A DNA stretch of 53,451 bases from NCBI GenBank assembly GCA_001642005.1, contig LWCA01000114.1, forward strand, positions 1 to 53,451, written 5' to 3'. This DNA is from Intoshia linei. Taxonomy: Eukaryota > Orthonectida > Rhopaluridae. How positions within the stretch are numbered: position 1 is the first letter of the stretch; each line of letters begins with the position of its first letter. A program made the translations under genes and the position numbers. The notes under the pieces were generated by a model, which saw only the letters and a program-made list of their open reading frames with translations, ran no database searches and had not been told where the DNA came from. This document shows positions 10,059-25,000 of the stretch, one piece after another.

Positions 10059-13000
10059 ATGAATATTTTTTGGTTTCTTGCCACGTTTCTCACGTTTTTC
10101 TTTCAGTCGTTAGCTCAAGAAGGTATATTTTTTAAATTCATTTTCAAATTGTACACTTTTTTAGATTGCAATAGTGAAAACATTAAAGAATCCTTTTTAA
10201 ATATTCAAAACTATTTGATTAAAGAACAATGTTATGATTGCATGTAAAGTAAAAAAAAACAGTTTTTTATTTTTTTTAGAAACAAAACATTTAATTTAAC
10301 TTTTAAAATGTTGGATTTTTGTACAAATAATCACACATATGTAGGAATCTTAAAAAATCTTGCATTTGATTCAAATACAAATAAATGTAATAACTCAACG
10401 TTTGTAACTCCTCTAAAAAAAAGTATTCTCTGCCATTTAGAGAATACGGATTGTGTTCCAGTTTTCACGTTAGATGATATTATAAATACTAATCAATTTT
10501 GCTCGTAATATTATTTACTTTAAAAAGTATTAATTTTTATTTCAATTATTAGAAAATTTATTAAACTAATTGATTGTATTCGTAATACATTTATTGAAAA
10601 TGACGACTATGCATTTGCTGTAAGGGAGTATATTCAAAACACTATTGGAAAAGTTGCTACAACTATTTGTATAGATAATCCTTGCGTCAGAGAACCATGC
10701 AACAGCGGAAAATGTATTCTTGATAATAGCACACAAGGATTTTATTGTGAATGTCAAGACTGTTTTACCGGAGATTATTGTCTACAAGGTTGTTTTAATA
10801 ATTACTTGTTTTAGAAGCCAATATACATTAATAATGTAATATAGCATAATTATGTTTTTTTAATATGTTGGTAAAAATCAATGTGTCAAAATACTTTTGT
10901 CACATTTTAATTAATAATGACTTATTATTATTTAGACGTTATATTATTTCATGACAATTTACTTGTGTGTATTGTATATTAGATCAGTGCTTTTCAACCA
11001 GGGGGTTGCGAAATTTGAAAATTTTATGAATACATTTATTTATTTTAATATATTATTGACAGTAATAATGTTACGGAAATATTTTTACATTTTGAAAATT
11101 TTTGGGTTACGAACACCAAATAGTTTAAAACCACTGTATTAGGGTGTCACATTTTGTGGGTGAAAATTTTAAAATTTCTTTGGCGTCTAGTGTGATTTGG
11201 TGTATTCGTAAAACCATGGGGTCAGAACCCCAAATTACTTTTCTTTTTTTAATGAAAACAGCGCTAGAATTTCAAAAAATTTTTGCAATTTTTGCAATTT
11301 TTTTATGCAAATAGATAAAAAAAATATAAAAATTTTCAAAAATTGGTGATAGATCGAGAATTCGTCTGCGACACACAAATGTGTTGCAATTCGCTACACC
11401 TGTTATAAAGCACTGACCTAATGTATATTTAATTTTTAAATGTTTATTTATTCAAATTATATTCAAATATTAAATATTAATTAAGGTCACGTTTCTAAAA
11501 TTAGTAATTAAAATTAACCAAGTTTAAATAAAACAATAGCTATGAAGATTAAATAGGCATAGTATCTGTCGAATACAAGTGCATTGATATCTATTTATCA
11601 AATACTTTACATTTTAAACCAAAGGTCGCCAATGTATTCGACGTACATCCAAACGGGTGCATAATGAATCTACGACAGAAATATTTATATTCTTTGGAAT
11701 CTAAATAAAATTATGATAACAATGCGAAAATTCAACAAAATCATCATATCATAACTTTTATAAAATTGAATGTCTCTGTGTGTATGTTTTTCAGTTTTTA
11801 ACAATAACTAAGAATCGTAGAATTTTAACAAACACAAATTCCCAGTCAGATTTTTCAATCTCAGAAACTTACCTTTTTCTGATCAAAAACCACAATTATT
11901 CTTTATCATAAAAAAATTATTATTATTTATTTTTTAAAGTATTTTATATGTCCGACGTTCTCAAATTTTTTTAAAAGACGATATTTCCCCAAATATTAAT
12001 TTATTCATGAATGGTGGGCCACATTTACAAATTTATGAATAAATGGCTAAAAATTGAATATTTTAGGAAACCCAAATTGTACCTAAACCAGTGTTACCTA
12101 ACCGTTGGCTAGGAAACACTAGTGGTGCCTGGGAAATTTTGCGAATTTATTGAAATTATGAAAATTTTAGATCAATGTAATTTTAATTTTGTAAAATACT
12201 AGCTTGACTGTTATGTACTTCGTACAAACCAGTTAAAATTAAAAATATCCAGAATTAATGTTTTATAAAATGCTGTAACTTTATGCATTATTTAAAAAAC
12301 GGTTTCTGATGTATATATTTATAATAATAGATAATACTATGATGTTACATTCTTGCCAAAGTTTATGCTCTTTAAAATTTTGAGCTGAATTTATTATAAA
12401 TAATAATAATAAATTTATTAAAAAAAATATAATTTGGGTTTTTAATTTTGAAGAACTGATGATCTGAAATTAAAATTTGCGATAACACCACTTTCGAAAA
12501 ACTGTTAGAAATTGGTTATTTTAATTGTATGACTTAAATTTTAAATTAATTAATGTTTTAAAATCATTAGAATTATCGGTTGCCTAATTTAATACAAATG
12601 ATTGTACTATTTTGGGTAGTAAAGGAGTAATAACTTACATGTATAAAAAATAAATACTAGATTAAGTTGTTCTGTTCTCTTGAATTTAAAAAATCATATC
12701 CTATAACGTAAAAACAGTAAACTAATTATTTTAATGAAATACATATATTTATATCAAATTTGGGAAAATAAGACATGCAAAGTTTTTTTCACCAGTTTTT
12801 TCATTTCATTTAAATTAAGAACCAGTAAATTCTTTAAATATCATAAAATTTTAAAAGTTCCGTATGCTTATGTAATTGTAATTTATATATATTAATCCCT
12901 ACCAGGGATTCCCTGGTTTAAAATTTTATCAAAGTTGATATGAAATTAAATTCGACTACCATGGAAATTCTACATAAAACAGTAATAAAAATAGATTAAG

Positions 13001-16000
13001 CAATATTACCGATTTTTAAATTTTAGGTAGATTTGACAACATTAGTTACATTGCATGTGGTAAGTCACCACTGGTGACAACAGTGGTAGTTGATGTAAAT
13101 CACAACTTGCGTTAAATTAAAACGAAATGTCAGTTTTGGTGGTTGTAAATGGAGAAAAATAATATTTTTTTTAAAAAAATTGAAAAGGTACATTATTCAT
13201 TAAGTTAAGTTAATTCGTTAAGTGTTAACGGAACTTTCATTTTCATTGTAAATTTGATATAACAAAAGTAATCAAATTTTGTTAAGTAACATGTAACATG
13301 CAAGTTTACCACAAATTATTTTTGAAATATAATTTGGCAATGTCTATGTCTCGCGAAATGTTTAGTTGTTTATAGGAATCGTGATATGAAAAGGTTAAGA
13401 ACCACTGGACTAATGTATATCATGGTCTCTCTAGAGTTTTTAATTTATAATAATGTTAAATTTGTAAAACCATTAAATAAAATGTATGAATTTAGATAAA
13501 AAAAAAGGATGTAGTGTTCATGACTGGGAAATATGTTTCATGAGACATTATGATAAAATATCAAAATACATAGAAAAACTGGATTTACAATCATTAGCTT
13601 GCGAGTATATATATATTTTTCACAGTATAAATATATTCGATGTAGAATACCTTTAATAATTAAAGACTGCGTTTTGTCTTCCGAGGTGTGTTATTCATAC
13701 GAAGAAAAATTGCGATATAATATGATGAAACGATTTGCAGAGTTTTTAAATTTTTCGTGTATATCTGATTCTATGGGTAAACATTTAAATCGTTTACATT
13801 ATATTACATACAGATAGTATGTAGATAATATATATATATTATTATTATAATATATAAATATTAAATTTTTAGATAGCATTGCAACGAACTTTTATACAAA
13901 TGTCATGTCTCCTTCGTGTGTGTCTGGGTTTGACAAATGTGAAAAATTCATTTCTAACATGTTTATTTTTATTATAAAAAACTAACCAATTTGTAAATAA
14001 TGTTTTAATAACAATATCACAATAATTGGTATAAATTAATTTACATAAATTTATTTTAGGCTAACTACAACCCGTACATTAAATAATATGCGATTATATC
14101 AGCACGTTGATGATTTTATTCAATTTTACAATTGTTTTGAGCCATACATGAGTATTTGTTTCAAAGATTCATTGGAAGAAATTAAAAATATTGCTAGTGA
14201 AATTTATTCTCAGGTTTCACCTCCGTTTCTAAATTTACCTTGTTACGAAACAAAACAGTGCATTACTGCATTTGACGTGATTTTTAACTATGAATCATAT
14301 GGTGGTTACAATCTAATGTCTCAACTTTTGTTTGCTAATGAGACTAAAAGTTATGATCCAATAGATGTGATAAAATATAAAAAGTATATTATAATCATAT
14401 TTATTTGAAAATTTTTTAGTGATTTGATTAAAGCAAAAAACTGTATTCAAAACAACAAATGTGACGATATTTTTGAAATGGACGAAGTTTATACAGACAT
14501 TAAAATACGTGAAAATTTAGTATCAAAATTTATTGAAATTGATCTATGTGATGATGGTAAACGTTGTGCTAATAAGGGTTATTGTTATTCAAATATATGC
14601 TATTGCATACCAGGTTATTCAGGGAATATGTGCGAGGATGGTATTAATATTCAAATTTTAATATATGTAATGTAGTTAATGATAACTGCAACTTGTCGGC
14701 TATTGTTGATTGTTTAGCCACTGCGAATGCTAAAATTAATAAAGCTGCAGGAATGCGAAAATTCTTTTTTTACGACAGATTCCAGAATCATACTATATTT
14801 CTTAATACTACTCTAAACTCTTGTGGGTTGGTCATTTAAATTTTATTTTATTAACATTTTATATTAGGTATAATAACCATTTAAATGATTGCATTACTAA
14901 GACAACAAAAACATGTGACTTTAAAGGATTAACAAATGAAAATACTATTAAACTTATGAATAAACAGTGTGCAGTAAATTCGTATATAGGTAATTTTTTA
15001 ATAAATAATAAGTCAACCAAATAAAAATTTAGTTTTTTTAATCAAAAGCTCAACTGATTTATCATACATAATGTAGTTAAATAATTTATTTTTAAAGTAT
15101 ATTTTCCTGTTTTAAGCCAGAATATACATGTATCACTGATACAAATGTGTTATATTTTAAAAAATACAGCACTATCCAGAAAAACCTGTTATTTTTTTAA
15201 TGTCGGTAAAAATAATTTGCTATTAACCAGCTTAAGCCATTATGATAAAACTAAATACAATATCATAAACTCAACCTATACTTTGTAAATTTAAAATCTA
15301 AGTTTTTAAATTACATTGTATGAGTAAAATTTGAATATAACTTTCATATTTAAGTTAAAATTTTTTCTATTTTAGTTTTACATGTTTCACGTGTGCATTT
15401 TAGTTTGATACATTTATTTATACATCTTATAGACACAACATGCATTGGAAATTGCACACGTAACAAATGCAAAGATGATGGTTATTGTATAGGTGGTGAT
15501 TTTTACGAAAGAGGTTACAAATGTGTTTGCAAGGAAGACGTTGTAGGATATAATTGCGAATGTAATTAAATTAAATATTAGCAATGAACTGTATTCTTAG
15601 TTGGAAAAATCACTTGTGATGTTGATTACGTTAATAAAGTGTTAAACGATATATTGAAAGCTGGACAAGATTCATGTGATAACTACGATTGCGGGTATTG
15701 TTAGAATTAAACTTAATAATACATTTAGATCATTGAATGACGAAGTCAATAATATAATCGAAAGATTAATTAACCACTGTCAAAGTAAAGCTGAAGTCCG
15801 TTACATAATTCAAAACTTATACTATCTCAATGGGATAGGTTGGTCACTTTGTGATGTCGGTAACGTTATATTCATATTTATATACATTTGTAAAAACTAG
15901 CACCTTCATGTCAAAGTTACAATGATTTACTTTCAAATGTGGACTTTACAGATGTATTAAGGGGTATTGTCGCTAATATGGGAAGTATTGATTGTGATTA

Positions 16001-19000
16001 CTTGAACAATATTCGATATAAGATATTTCTCAAATATACGGATTGCCCTGACAAGGGAATGTGTTATTCTGCTTTGAAAGCATACGATAAGTTTCATTAT
16101 GCATTATCTGGTTACATGTGTTCACCTCCATGTAATGATATATACAAATGCTCTTCAATAAATGAAATATGTGTAGATTTGGGAAGAACTAGTGATTGTC
16201 AGAGTATTTTTATTACATAATTATATAAAAATCTTATTGGTGCATTGAAATGGCCACTGTATGCGAACCTAGTTTAATTATTGACAACGGTAAGGACAAA
16301 TTGAGTTAACATTTTAAAATTGTAATCGTTTGAATCTGTTATTATTTTTTTATTTTCGGGAATATTCAGTACTTTCTGGTGTCGTCATGGGTCAGCCGTT
16401 AAATTAGATGAAATACTGCTATTAATCATCACAGGTAAAAAAACAGTTATCGCGCAAAGCGAATCATGAAAGATCGCTTCGTTAGAACTCTGGTGTTTTT
16501 ATTGTTATGGTCTATTTTTGACACTTTGTTTCTCTCTTTGAAATATCCTTCTAAACGATTCGCAATTAGGTTCATAGAACTGATTTATTATAACATAAAA
16601 TATTATTTGTATAAATTCAATTATATTTTGGTCCTTAAAATTACGGAGAAACATCTATGACATGGGTATTTTTACTAATCATGCCGTACGATGTTTTTGC
16701 TGTCATTCAATGGCCATTTACAAATTTGTCATACTCTAGCTTATTATTAACTTCATTTATTTATTCCATTAGAACCAAATTGTGATTTTGCAAATATCAA
16801 CAGCTGTTATGATACCATTTTACGGGCAATAATCAATTGTAGTTGCTCAAACGAAAAATTTAATTAGTAATTATATATTATGGATAATATACAAGGTACT
16901 AACATACCTAATTCGAGACAGTAATTTTTTAAGTACAAGCTTGTAAATAAGAAAAATAAAATATAGTAAAAAAATTTTAAATATTCATACTGATATTTTT
17001 GTCACTGATTTTTTTCAATATAGTGGTTTCTGTATGTATTTTACGAAGGTTTAGGACAATACTTCGTTTTTCATTTATATGTAACAAAATATTTGTTTAT
17101 GAAAATTTTGTAAAGGTTATAAGCATAAACTTTAAATTTTCAGTAATAAAAATCTAAAAAAATTTAATCCACACATGATTTTTAAAATCTCGTCAGCACA
17201 ACCGAACTTTGTGATTTAGACCTAATTTATATTCTGTCCTCCAATCGTAACTTATTCAAGAATGAACAATCCTAGTATTTAAAAAAAAAAATCAATTATT
17301 ATGCATCATTGTCCTGATAATGCCTTTGAAAAATCATATTACGGATTTATTACTCAATATTTTGCAAAATTTAAAATTAACATGATAACTAACAATTTCA
17401 CAATTTTATCAATAAAATATTGGTGATAAACGTGTTGACTAAGTAATCAAAAACAAATTAATTTAAAATTAAAATTTTATAATGTTTTGTAACTATCGAT
17501 TTCGAAATTTAATTTGATTTTAAATTTATTATTAAATTTTTAATTTTCATATAATTTGACTACAATTTGGTTTTTAAAACTAAAAATTAATTCCAATATT
17601 AATTTTAATATAAAGTAAAGTAAAATAATAATTTTACGTTTTGTCAATATTGTTATCTTTCGGTTATTTTATAATTTCATTTTTTCTTGAATTCAAATTG
17701 TTAATTAAAAATAATCAAGTTAAAATAGATTATAATTACAAATTATGTATACTAAACAGAAACAACTGTAACTGAAAACTGAAGTGAAATATATTATGCC
17801 TTATAATTAGGGATATGTAAAAATATTTGTAGGAATGTCAAGGTTATAATTTACAATAACTATTTCACCGATATTAATGCGGTTTATAAACTAAATCGTT
17901 TATAGTTTGAACGCGTCATATATTATAGATTACTTTAGCCATGAATTGGATAAATGCAATGAATTATTGAATGCATGCTATCCAAACGAATCAAGTTTAT
18001 TAAAATCTATTGGTAAAACATCTAGATATTGTTACCAAGAAAATAAAAATTGCAATCCTTCTAAAATTATAGCTTGTGTGTCTGAATTTAAAGATGATTT
18101 TATTTCAGCAATCAATTCAAATTCAACAGTTTGTAATTATCAGAGTAGATTGAAGACTTGTTTTGAAAGTGTTGACACATTCAACAATAATTATAAAGTA
18201 TATGAATTGGAACGTTACGAAACTAATGGAATGTGCAAAAATGTTGCATGTTATATTAACCATTGTCATAGTGGAGGAGTATGCAGTACCGATATGTTTG
18301 GTAATCAAGTTTGTAAATGTCCAGATTGTTATGATGGTAAAACGTGTGGCGTTTCGAAATTGACATCATTTTGTTCATTACCTGCAGCAATGAGTTGTAC
18401 TTTCATTTCTCTTGGTGATATATTCGTTAAAAAACCTCCAAAAATTATATATATTTTAACACAAAATATATTTTCTAATAGTACTAATGCACTTAGTATA
18501 ACTGATGATCAACAACACGAAATTGAAACTTTTATAAAAATTTCGATTAACAACATTTGTTATGGTTTAGAATTTATTGATAAGTGCTTCGATAAATGGA
18601 CTTCAGATTGTGTTTTAACCGGAAACATTACTAGATTAAATTTTATCGATATTATTCGAAATTTTGTTAAGGAACAATGTTTAAATGAAGACGAATTATT
18701 TGATTTGATTAAATCTACACTATTTTCATGTTATTCGCATGTGAGTAAAGTGGCATCTTGCGCCGAAGCTGAATTAAACAAGATTGACTCTTTTGTAGAA
18801 ATACCCAATTTGGTGGAAATTTATCAATACATAACAAACATTTATTCTTGTATCAAACCGACATTATTGCAATGTTCTCCTGTAGCTAATTTGCTTTTTG
18901 AATCAATCTTAGCCGAGATTAAAAATTCGGCAGACAATTCAGTTAAATGTTTGATATCAAACGGTTGTTTGAGTAAAATGGTTTCTGATATTGAAATTAA

Positions 19001-22000
19001 TTATACCTTCAATATTTCTCTTAGTGTGCCATTTAGTGATGTTGTCAAATGTATTAATGAAGATATATGCTTACCTATATATAAAATTGAATATTTTGCT
19101 AAAGTAATGAACTATGCTTTTGCTTATGACTACAAAAATATAACAGTGTTATTTGAAACTCCAATATGTCAATTAGATATTTGTATTGCTGAAATGATGT
19201 CTACTATATATAATAAAAATCATAGAAAATGCTTGGATAGAAAAGAGGAATGTTATCATTCTTCATCTGTTAAAGACGCTTGTACCACATTAATTAGTGT
19301 GAGAAGGTGCCAGAAAAATAATCAATGTTTTAAATTATATACCAGTCATGAAAGCCTATATTGCAAAACTTTACATACTCTATCATTAATGTGCTCTGGT
19401 GGGTGTATAAATGATCCTTGTAAGAATGGATCAAAATGTGAAGGTCAAGGAATGTCTGAGTATTATTGTATGTGTAAATCCGGAAATTACGGGAAAAATT
19501 GTGAAAATGAATACCCAAAGCAATGTATAGCAGAAGAATTAAATCAATATTTGATTACAGCACTTAAAACATATTCAAATGTGCATTGCGACGATTCAAC
19601 CAAGTTAGAAATGTGTAAATCTGGACGAGCTTACGATTACAAAAATCTCCTTTTATATTATACTCAAATACAGAGTAATGGTGGAAGATTATGTAATGAT
19701 GTTACAACCAATCTAATAAGTGGAATAGTATATACCTTTGCCCAATATAGTATAGATTGTAGATCTAATAACGACGAAAAAGACCAAATTTGTCTTTACA
19801 GTGACATGGTTATTAGTTGTTTCGAGTCATATTTAGAAACAATAATTAAATATAGTATAAATAATAATAATAGTAATAAATGTGTTTACATGTTGAAAAT
19901 GCGAAAATGTATTATGGAAACATTACAAGATTGTCATTCAGATGTGTGTAAAAACCATTTAAGAGCAATAAACCAAATATCGACCACCATAAATTGTCAA
20001 TTACCTTGTTCTAACGACAAAACATGTTCATATGGAAAATTGTGTAAAGATAAAGGCGATAAAGAGGAATGTTTGGATCCAGACTGTTCTAATTTTGGCA
20101 TTGCAGACTGCATCGAAAAAACTGTAAATTTACTAGATGGAGTTTGTGGAAATGGTTATGATTACCCACAAAATTATGATTCAAAACCAGACTACCCCGA
20201 ACAACCAAAAGACCCTAATCGTGATTATTACGATCCAATTACAACTGGTGAATGTCAATTTCAGGAAACTGATTCAAATGAAAAATTTTGTTACGATACA
20301 TTTGTAATTTGTCGTGATCAGGGTTCAATAATACGTGACACAATTGATTACATGCTAGATGACTTAAAAAATGCCATGGACCCTTGCGGTAAAATGATGC
20401 ATCGTAGTCTACATTGTGGGTTAGCAAAATATATAAGCGAATGTATTGATTATAAGGATTGGGCAGATTCAATTCTTACTCAAATGATGCCACCTCAAAA
20501 TCACCCTTGGTGTGTATTTAGTTTAGAAAGTCTGCAATGCATGGAAGGACAAATGTTTAAAAACAGTTTCAACAGTATTACCATACAACAAGGAATAATG
20601 AGTCTAAAAAAACATCCATTGTGCCAAAAATATAATGTACTGATGTTATGCTATCCTAACCCTTGCTTAAACTCAGGAAAGTGTTTTGTTCAAGAATTTG
20701 CCAATGAATATGAGTGTATTTGTTCATCTTGCTATAGTGGTGATAAATGTGAATTTGCTAATTCGTCAATGTTAGTCGAATCTACGGAAGGAAATTTTCC
20801 TACCACAAACTATGTTGAATTTAGTAAGCAATGCAATACTGATCAAGTTGGAGTATGTGTTTATGAAACGATTATGAACTATATAGGAAAGAACGGTAAA
20901 CTATTTGAAAATATTGATATAAGCAACATGACCGATGTAATGAATAGTATATGTGGTTTGATTAAGGAATTAAAATTTTGTATAGACATTTTTGCATATG
21001 ACTGTAAATCTAGTAATTATAAAGTTGTGCTAGACATTATAAAAAAGGTTTTTAATTACACAAATAATCAATGTTCAAATCTCTATATATTTGGTTTAAG
21101 ATTAATGAAAATTATTATGTGCGTACAAACCGTAAACACTGACGAATTGTTGAAAAATCTTTATTATGAATATTTCCTTCCACGTATGGATAAATTCTTG
21201 AGTATAAAGTTACTCACTCCTACTTTACCATATTTGAGTCAGCATTATGATTTTATCAGTGAATCTTTTACTGAACTTTTAAAATACATTCCAGTGTGTA
21301 TTTTAGATAATACAAAAGTAGAAATTTCTCTCATTTCAGATATTATTGATTCCTTGAATCCTTTGTATCAAAACTGTTGGAATGCAAAAAAATGCATAAA
21401 TCAATTTGATGATGAAACATATGACAAGTTTTCTTCAAACCCAATTTTGATGTACCCAATTGCAATGAACATTACTGATTGTTATATTCGTTATGAAAAA
21501 GCTATAAACTGTATAGAAGCTGGATTTATTGATCCGACTTGTACTACTGTTGAAGTTATAGAAGTAGAATCTTATCTATTGGCTAGAAAGAAAAGTTTGT
21601 TTAAACTATACGACATTGAAGAACATCACGTATGTTATAAAAAAGTAGTCTGTCGAAATGGTGGTAAATGTGTACGAGGTACAGATTTGGACAAGTACAC
21701 CTGCAGGTGTCGCCAAGGTTATTCAGGTGATGAATGTCAACTTTCAAATGGAAAGGACTGTTATAATGAACACAACGATCAATGTATTCTCGAATTTCAA
21801 AGTGAATTAGACATGCAAATGCACTTTCTTTGTAGCCATACATATAAAAGTAACTTAGCTGATACTAGATTGAATTTCCAATTTCAAAATTGCGAGCTTC
21901 AAAATAAGGATACTTGTTATGCCATTAAAAAAGTAATGGGATGCATGATGGAAGGTGATATAGATTGTCTATCAAATGATTTGTCCACATTGGAAGCGAA

Positions 22001-25000
22001 ATATTGCAAATTACTTGTTAAAGCAAATACATCATGCCACCAGAAATGTATTAGGGATCATTGTTTAAATGGTGGTATTTGCTATACTCAATTAATTGAT
22101 GTGAGTTCTATGTTTAAATATACTCGTTGTTCTTGTTCTGATGGGTATAGTGGAGAAATATGTGAACTAATCGAAGAAGAATCTTGCAACAAGGACGAAA
22201 TCATTAATTCTTTAAAAAAATACAGCTCCATGGCCATTGAATCATGGTGTGACAGTAATAAATCTGATGAACATTGCGAAGGAGAAAATAACCATTTCAT
22301 TGAAATTGAGAAATACGTTATGTATGCTTCTAAGAATTGCTCAGATACTGTTAAATTATACTTAAACAGTATTTTTAAATATAGTAGATTTGAATGTGCA
22401 TATATCGGTTTCACAAAATTGCAAAATTTTGATAAGGGTTGTGCGGCATCTAGTAGGTTTGTTGATTGTTTGGATTATGATGAATTATTTAATACTTTGA
22501 TGTACCCTGATCGTTTTAGTATGGAGGATATATGCAAGTCTTCTATGAATAGAAGAAAATGTATATATGATGCTACATCTGATTGTACTGATCTATTATG
22601 TATAAGTGTTAGAGAAAACTCTGATAAAGTTTTACATGCAATGGGCATTCCAGAATGTAATATTCCATGTTACGACGAATATGCATGTCCAATAACGACT
22701 GATTGTATCGATTTGGGAGATAGACAGAATTGTCATATTAAAGAAGCAGATGTCATGCGCTGTAATAAAAAATCTGTGGAAATGGGTTTACGTGATTACA
22801 CATTGATAGTGATGGATGCTTATTGTGACATAGATACAGCCAGATTGTACTGTGAAGAAAATACTTTTGTAAAATTGGAAAACGATATAAATGAATATAT
22901 AAAGCATTGCGATGAAGATTCCAGGAAACTGACAGAATCACTATTAATGAAGTTTGATTGTGATCATATCCCAATTCGCAACGAAAACGAATCTGTGGAA
23001 GGTTGTAAGCTAAAATGGAAGGTTAGAAATTGCTTTGATTATGACGGTGCGTTCGATATGTTTAAAAATTTTACAATTTTACCATACATAGATGATATTT
23101 GCACGGAAATTATGAATGTACGAGGTTGTGTACATGATTCTATTAAAGGATGCACTGATGAATTATGTAATATTGTTAAAAAAGTTACAGATGAACAGAT
23201 TAATAAGATATCTTTGGGTAAATGTGAAATCCCTTGTGCTAAAAATTATTGCAACGATGAAGAGTGCATTGATACTGGAACGGATTATGATTGTTCCGGT
23301 AATTCGTCAGAATGTAATTTGTATGAATTGGAAAATGTTATAAAAAATTACACTAAAGTGCTTTTCGAAACATTATGTAGCGCAGATAAGGCCACTGAGC
23401 ACTGTTCAAACAATCAATTTGAAATGATAAAGTTACATATCAACGAATCCAAACGATCTTGCAATTCATCAGTCATTTCACATGTTGATGCAATGATGGA
23501 TGATATCTTCGAATGTCAATATGAATCGTACCTCAATCGTAATGAATTTACTCAAGGGTGCAAAGTTTCAATGCATATTCAACATTGTTTATATAGTGGT
23601 GATATTATGTCATTTGATGAAATCAATTCAAACGAAATCTGTCGCAAGGCTCTTCAAAAAAGAAAATGTTTATTCGATGCTACAAGTGAATGTACCGATG
23701 ATATTTGTAGTAAAACTAGAGAAAAGTTTGATGCAATAATGGGAAAACTTTCAAATTACACTTGCAAACCTCCGTGTGAATACGAAGCTCAATTTTGTCC
23801 AAACGGTCACGTTTGTGTAGATACTGGTGATGATTATATATGTCAAGATTCCAAGGCTATGTGTACACATGAAAGTATTAATAGATGTATAAATAAAGCT
23901 TTCGAAACTATTCATGGTACCGTTTGTGATGGTCCAATGTTGAAAAGGGAATATCGTAAATCGCCTATTGACGGCTTAGTTAAAAATTTTATTAACAAAG
24001 TTAATAAAAACATGACTCAGTCTGATTATTTTATTGAATATGATAAAGAATTATTTGATTCTAGTTGTCAAGAAATTCCACAAGATGTTTTGACATGCCT
24101 CAACGTTTTCGATGCATGCCCAACTGAACATGACGATTTCTTTTTGGACGTTGTAGAAATTTTTAAACTTGTCATTAGTCACGTGTGCAATCCAGTTATC
24201 TTAATACCTGTAGAATTTAATATGATTTGTTCTGGTAAAGATATCTTCCTAAAATGTACTCATAATGTCAACTTTGCATCTCCTTATTATGGATCAAAAG
24301 AGGATTATTGTGAATTTTCAGATAATACTCTCAATTGTTTCGAAGAAAGTTCTAAAAATTCGAATCAATTGATGCAGTCAATGTTGATACAAAGTTTAGG
24401 TGAATTTAGGTTTTCTTTAGCTTATGACAACATGTGTCAAAGCTATGATCCCTGCTATCACAATCCTTGTTACAATGGAGGAGTGTGTAGTCATGAAAAT
24501 AATGTTTTGACATGTACATGCCCTCACTGTTATACTGGAGAGTTTTGCAATATATATTCTCCAATTTACATAAAAAATCTAGTTATAGAATATAATAAAA
24601 ACAGCATTATCGACAAGACATATCACGGATTTGCTAAACAGTGCAGTTTAAATCAGTTTTCAGTTTGTACTATTACATTATTTTATGATTCCATTGATAA
24701 AATCATTAATTTAATAAAAAATACGCCATTCGATATAGAAAATATGTATCCATTCATTCAAATGGGTTGTGATATTTTGAAAAATTTACAAAAATGCTTA
24801 GAATATTTTACTTCAGATTGTCAAACAACTACTAAACTAAGATTTTTCAATATAATCAAAGAACCAATAGAATTTTTACAAAATATTTGCTTTGATTTTA
24901 CACTAATTGGCAAATATATGGAAGTCACACAATGTTTTGGTGATTTAGATATGCAAAATGTAGGAAATAATATATTAAACAAATGTATAATTCCAAATAT

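Larger units (their letters stand above)
10165..16203 (+). other. Supermodule 1 of the giant protein (exons 2-15)
   Basis: The order is Cys-rich module C plus EGF ('CECQDCFTGDYC'), module A plus EGF ('CYCIPGYSGNMC'), module D plus EGF (exon 12, 'GYKCVCKEDVVGYNC'), and module B ending in a small knot 'CSPPC...C.DLG...C'. Module names are mine, given to groups of residues that recur later in the protein. Exon 12 is a single EGF domain bounded by phase-1 introns, and module B (exons 13-15) is likewise bounded by phase-1 introns. This is the symmetrical arrangement expected of units that can be duplicated as blocks. Confidence 0.7.

Noticed and set aside
12089-13407. One hAT element spanning CAGTGTTACC to GAACCACTG
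   Set aside because: The flanking 8 bases (ACCTAAAC and GACTAATG) do not match, so the ends probably belong to different insertions.
16466-16660. 64-codon hydrophobic open frame in intron 15 of the giant gene
   Set aside because: The intron phases on both sides fit splicing it out, and the sequence has no family resemblance.
22088-22414. Minus-strand open frame of 108 codons
   Set aside because: It is the antisense shadow of the continuous 7.8-kb coding exon. The other short frames inside 17906-25708 on either strand are shadows too.
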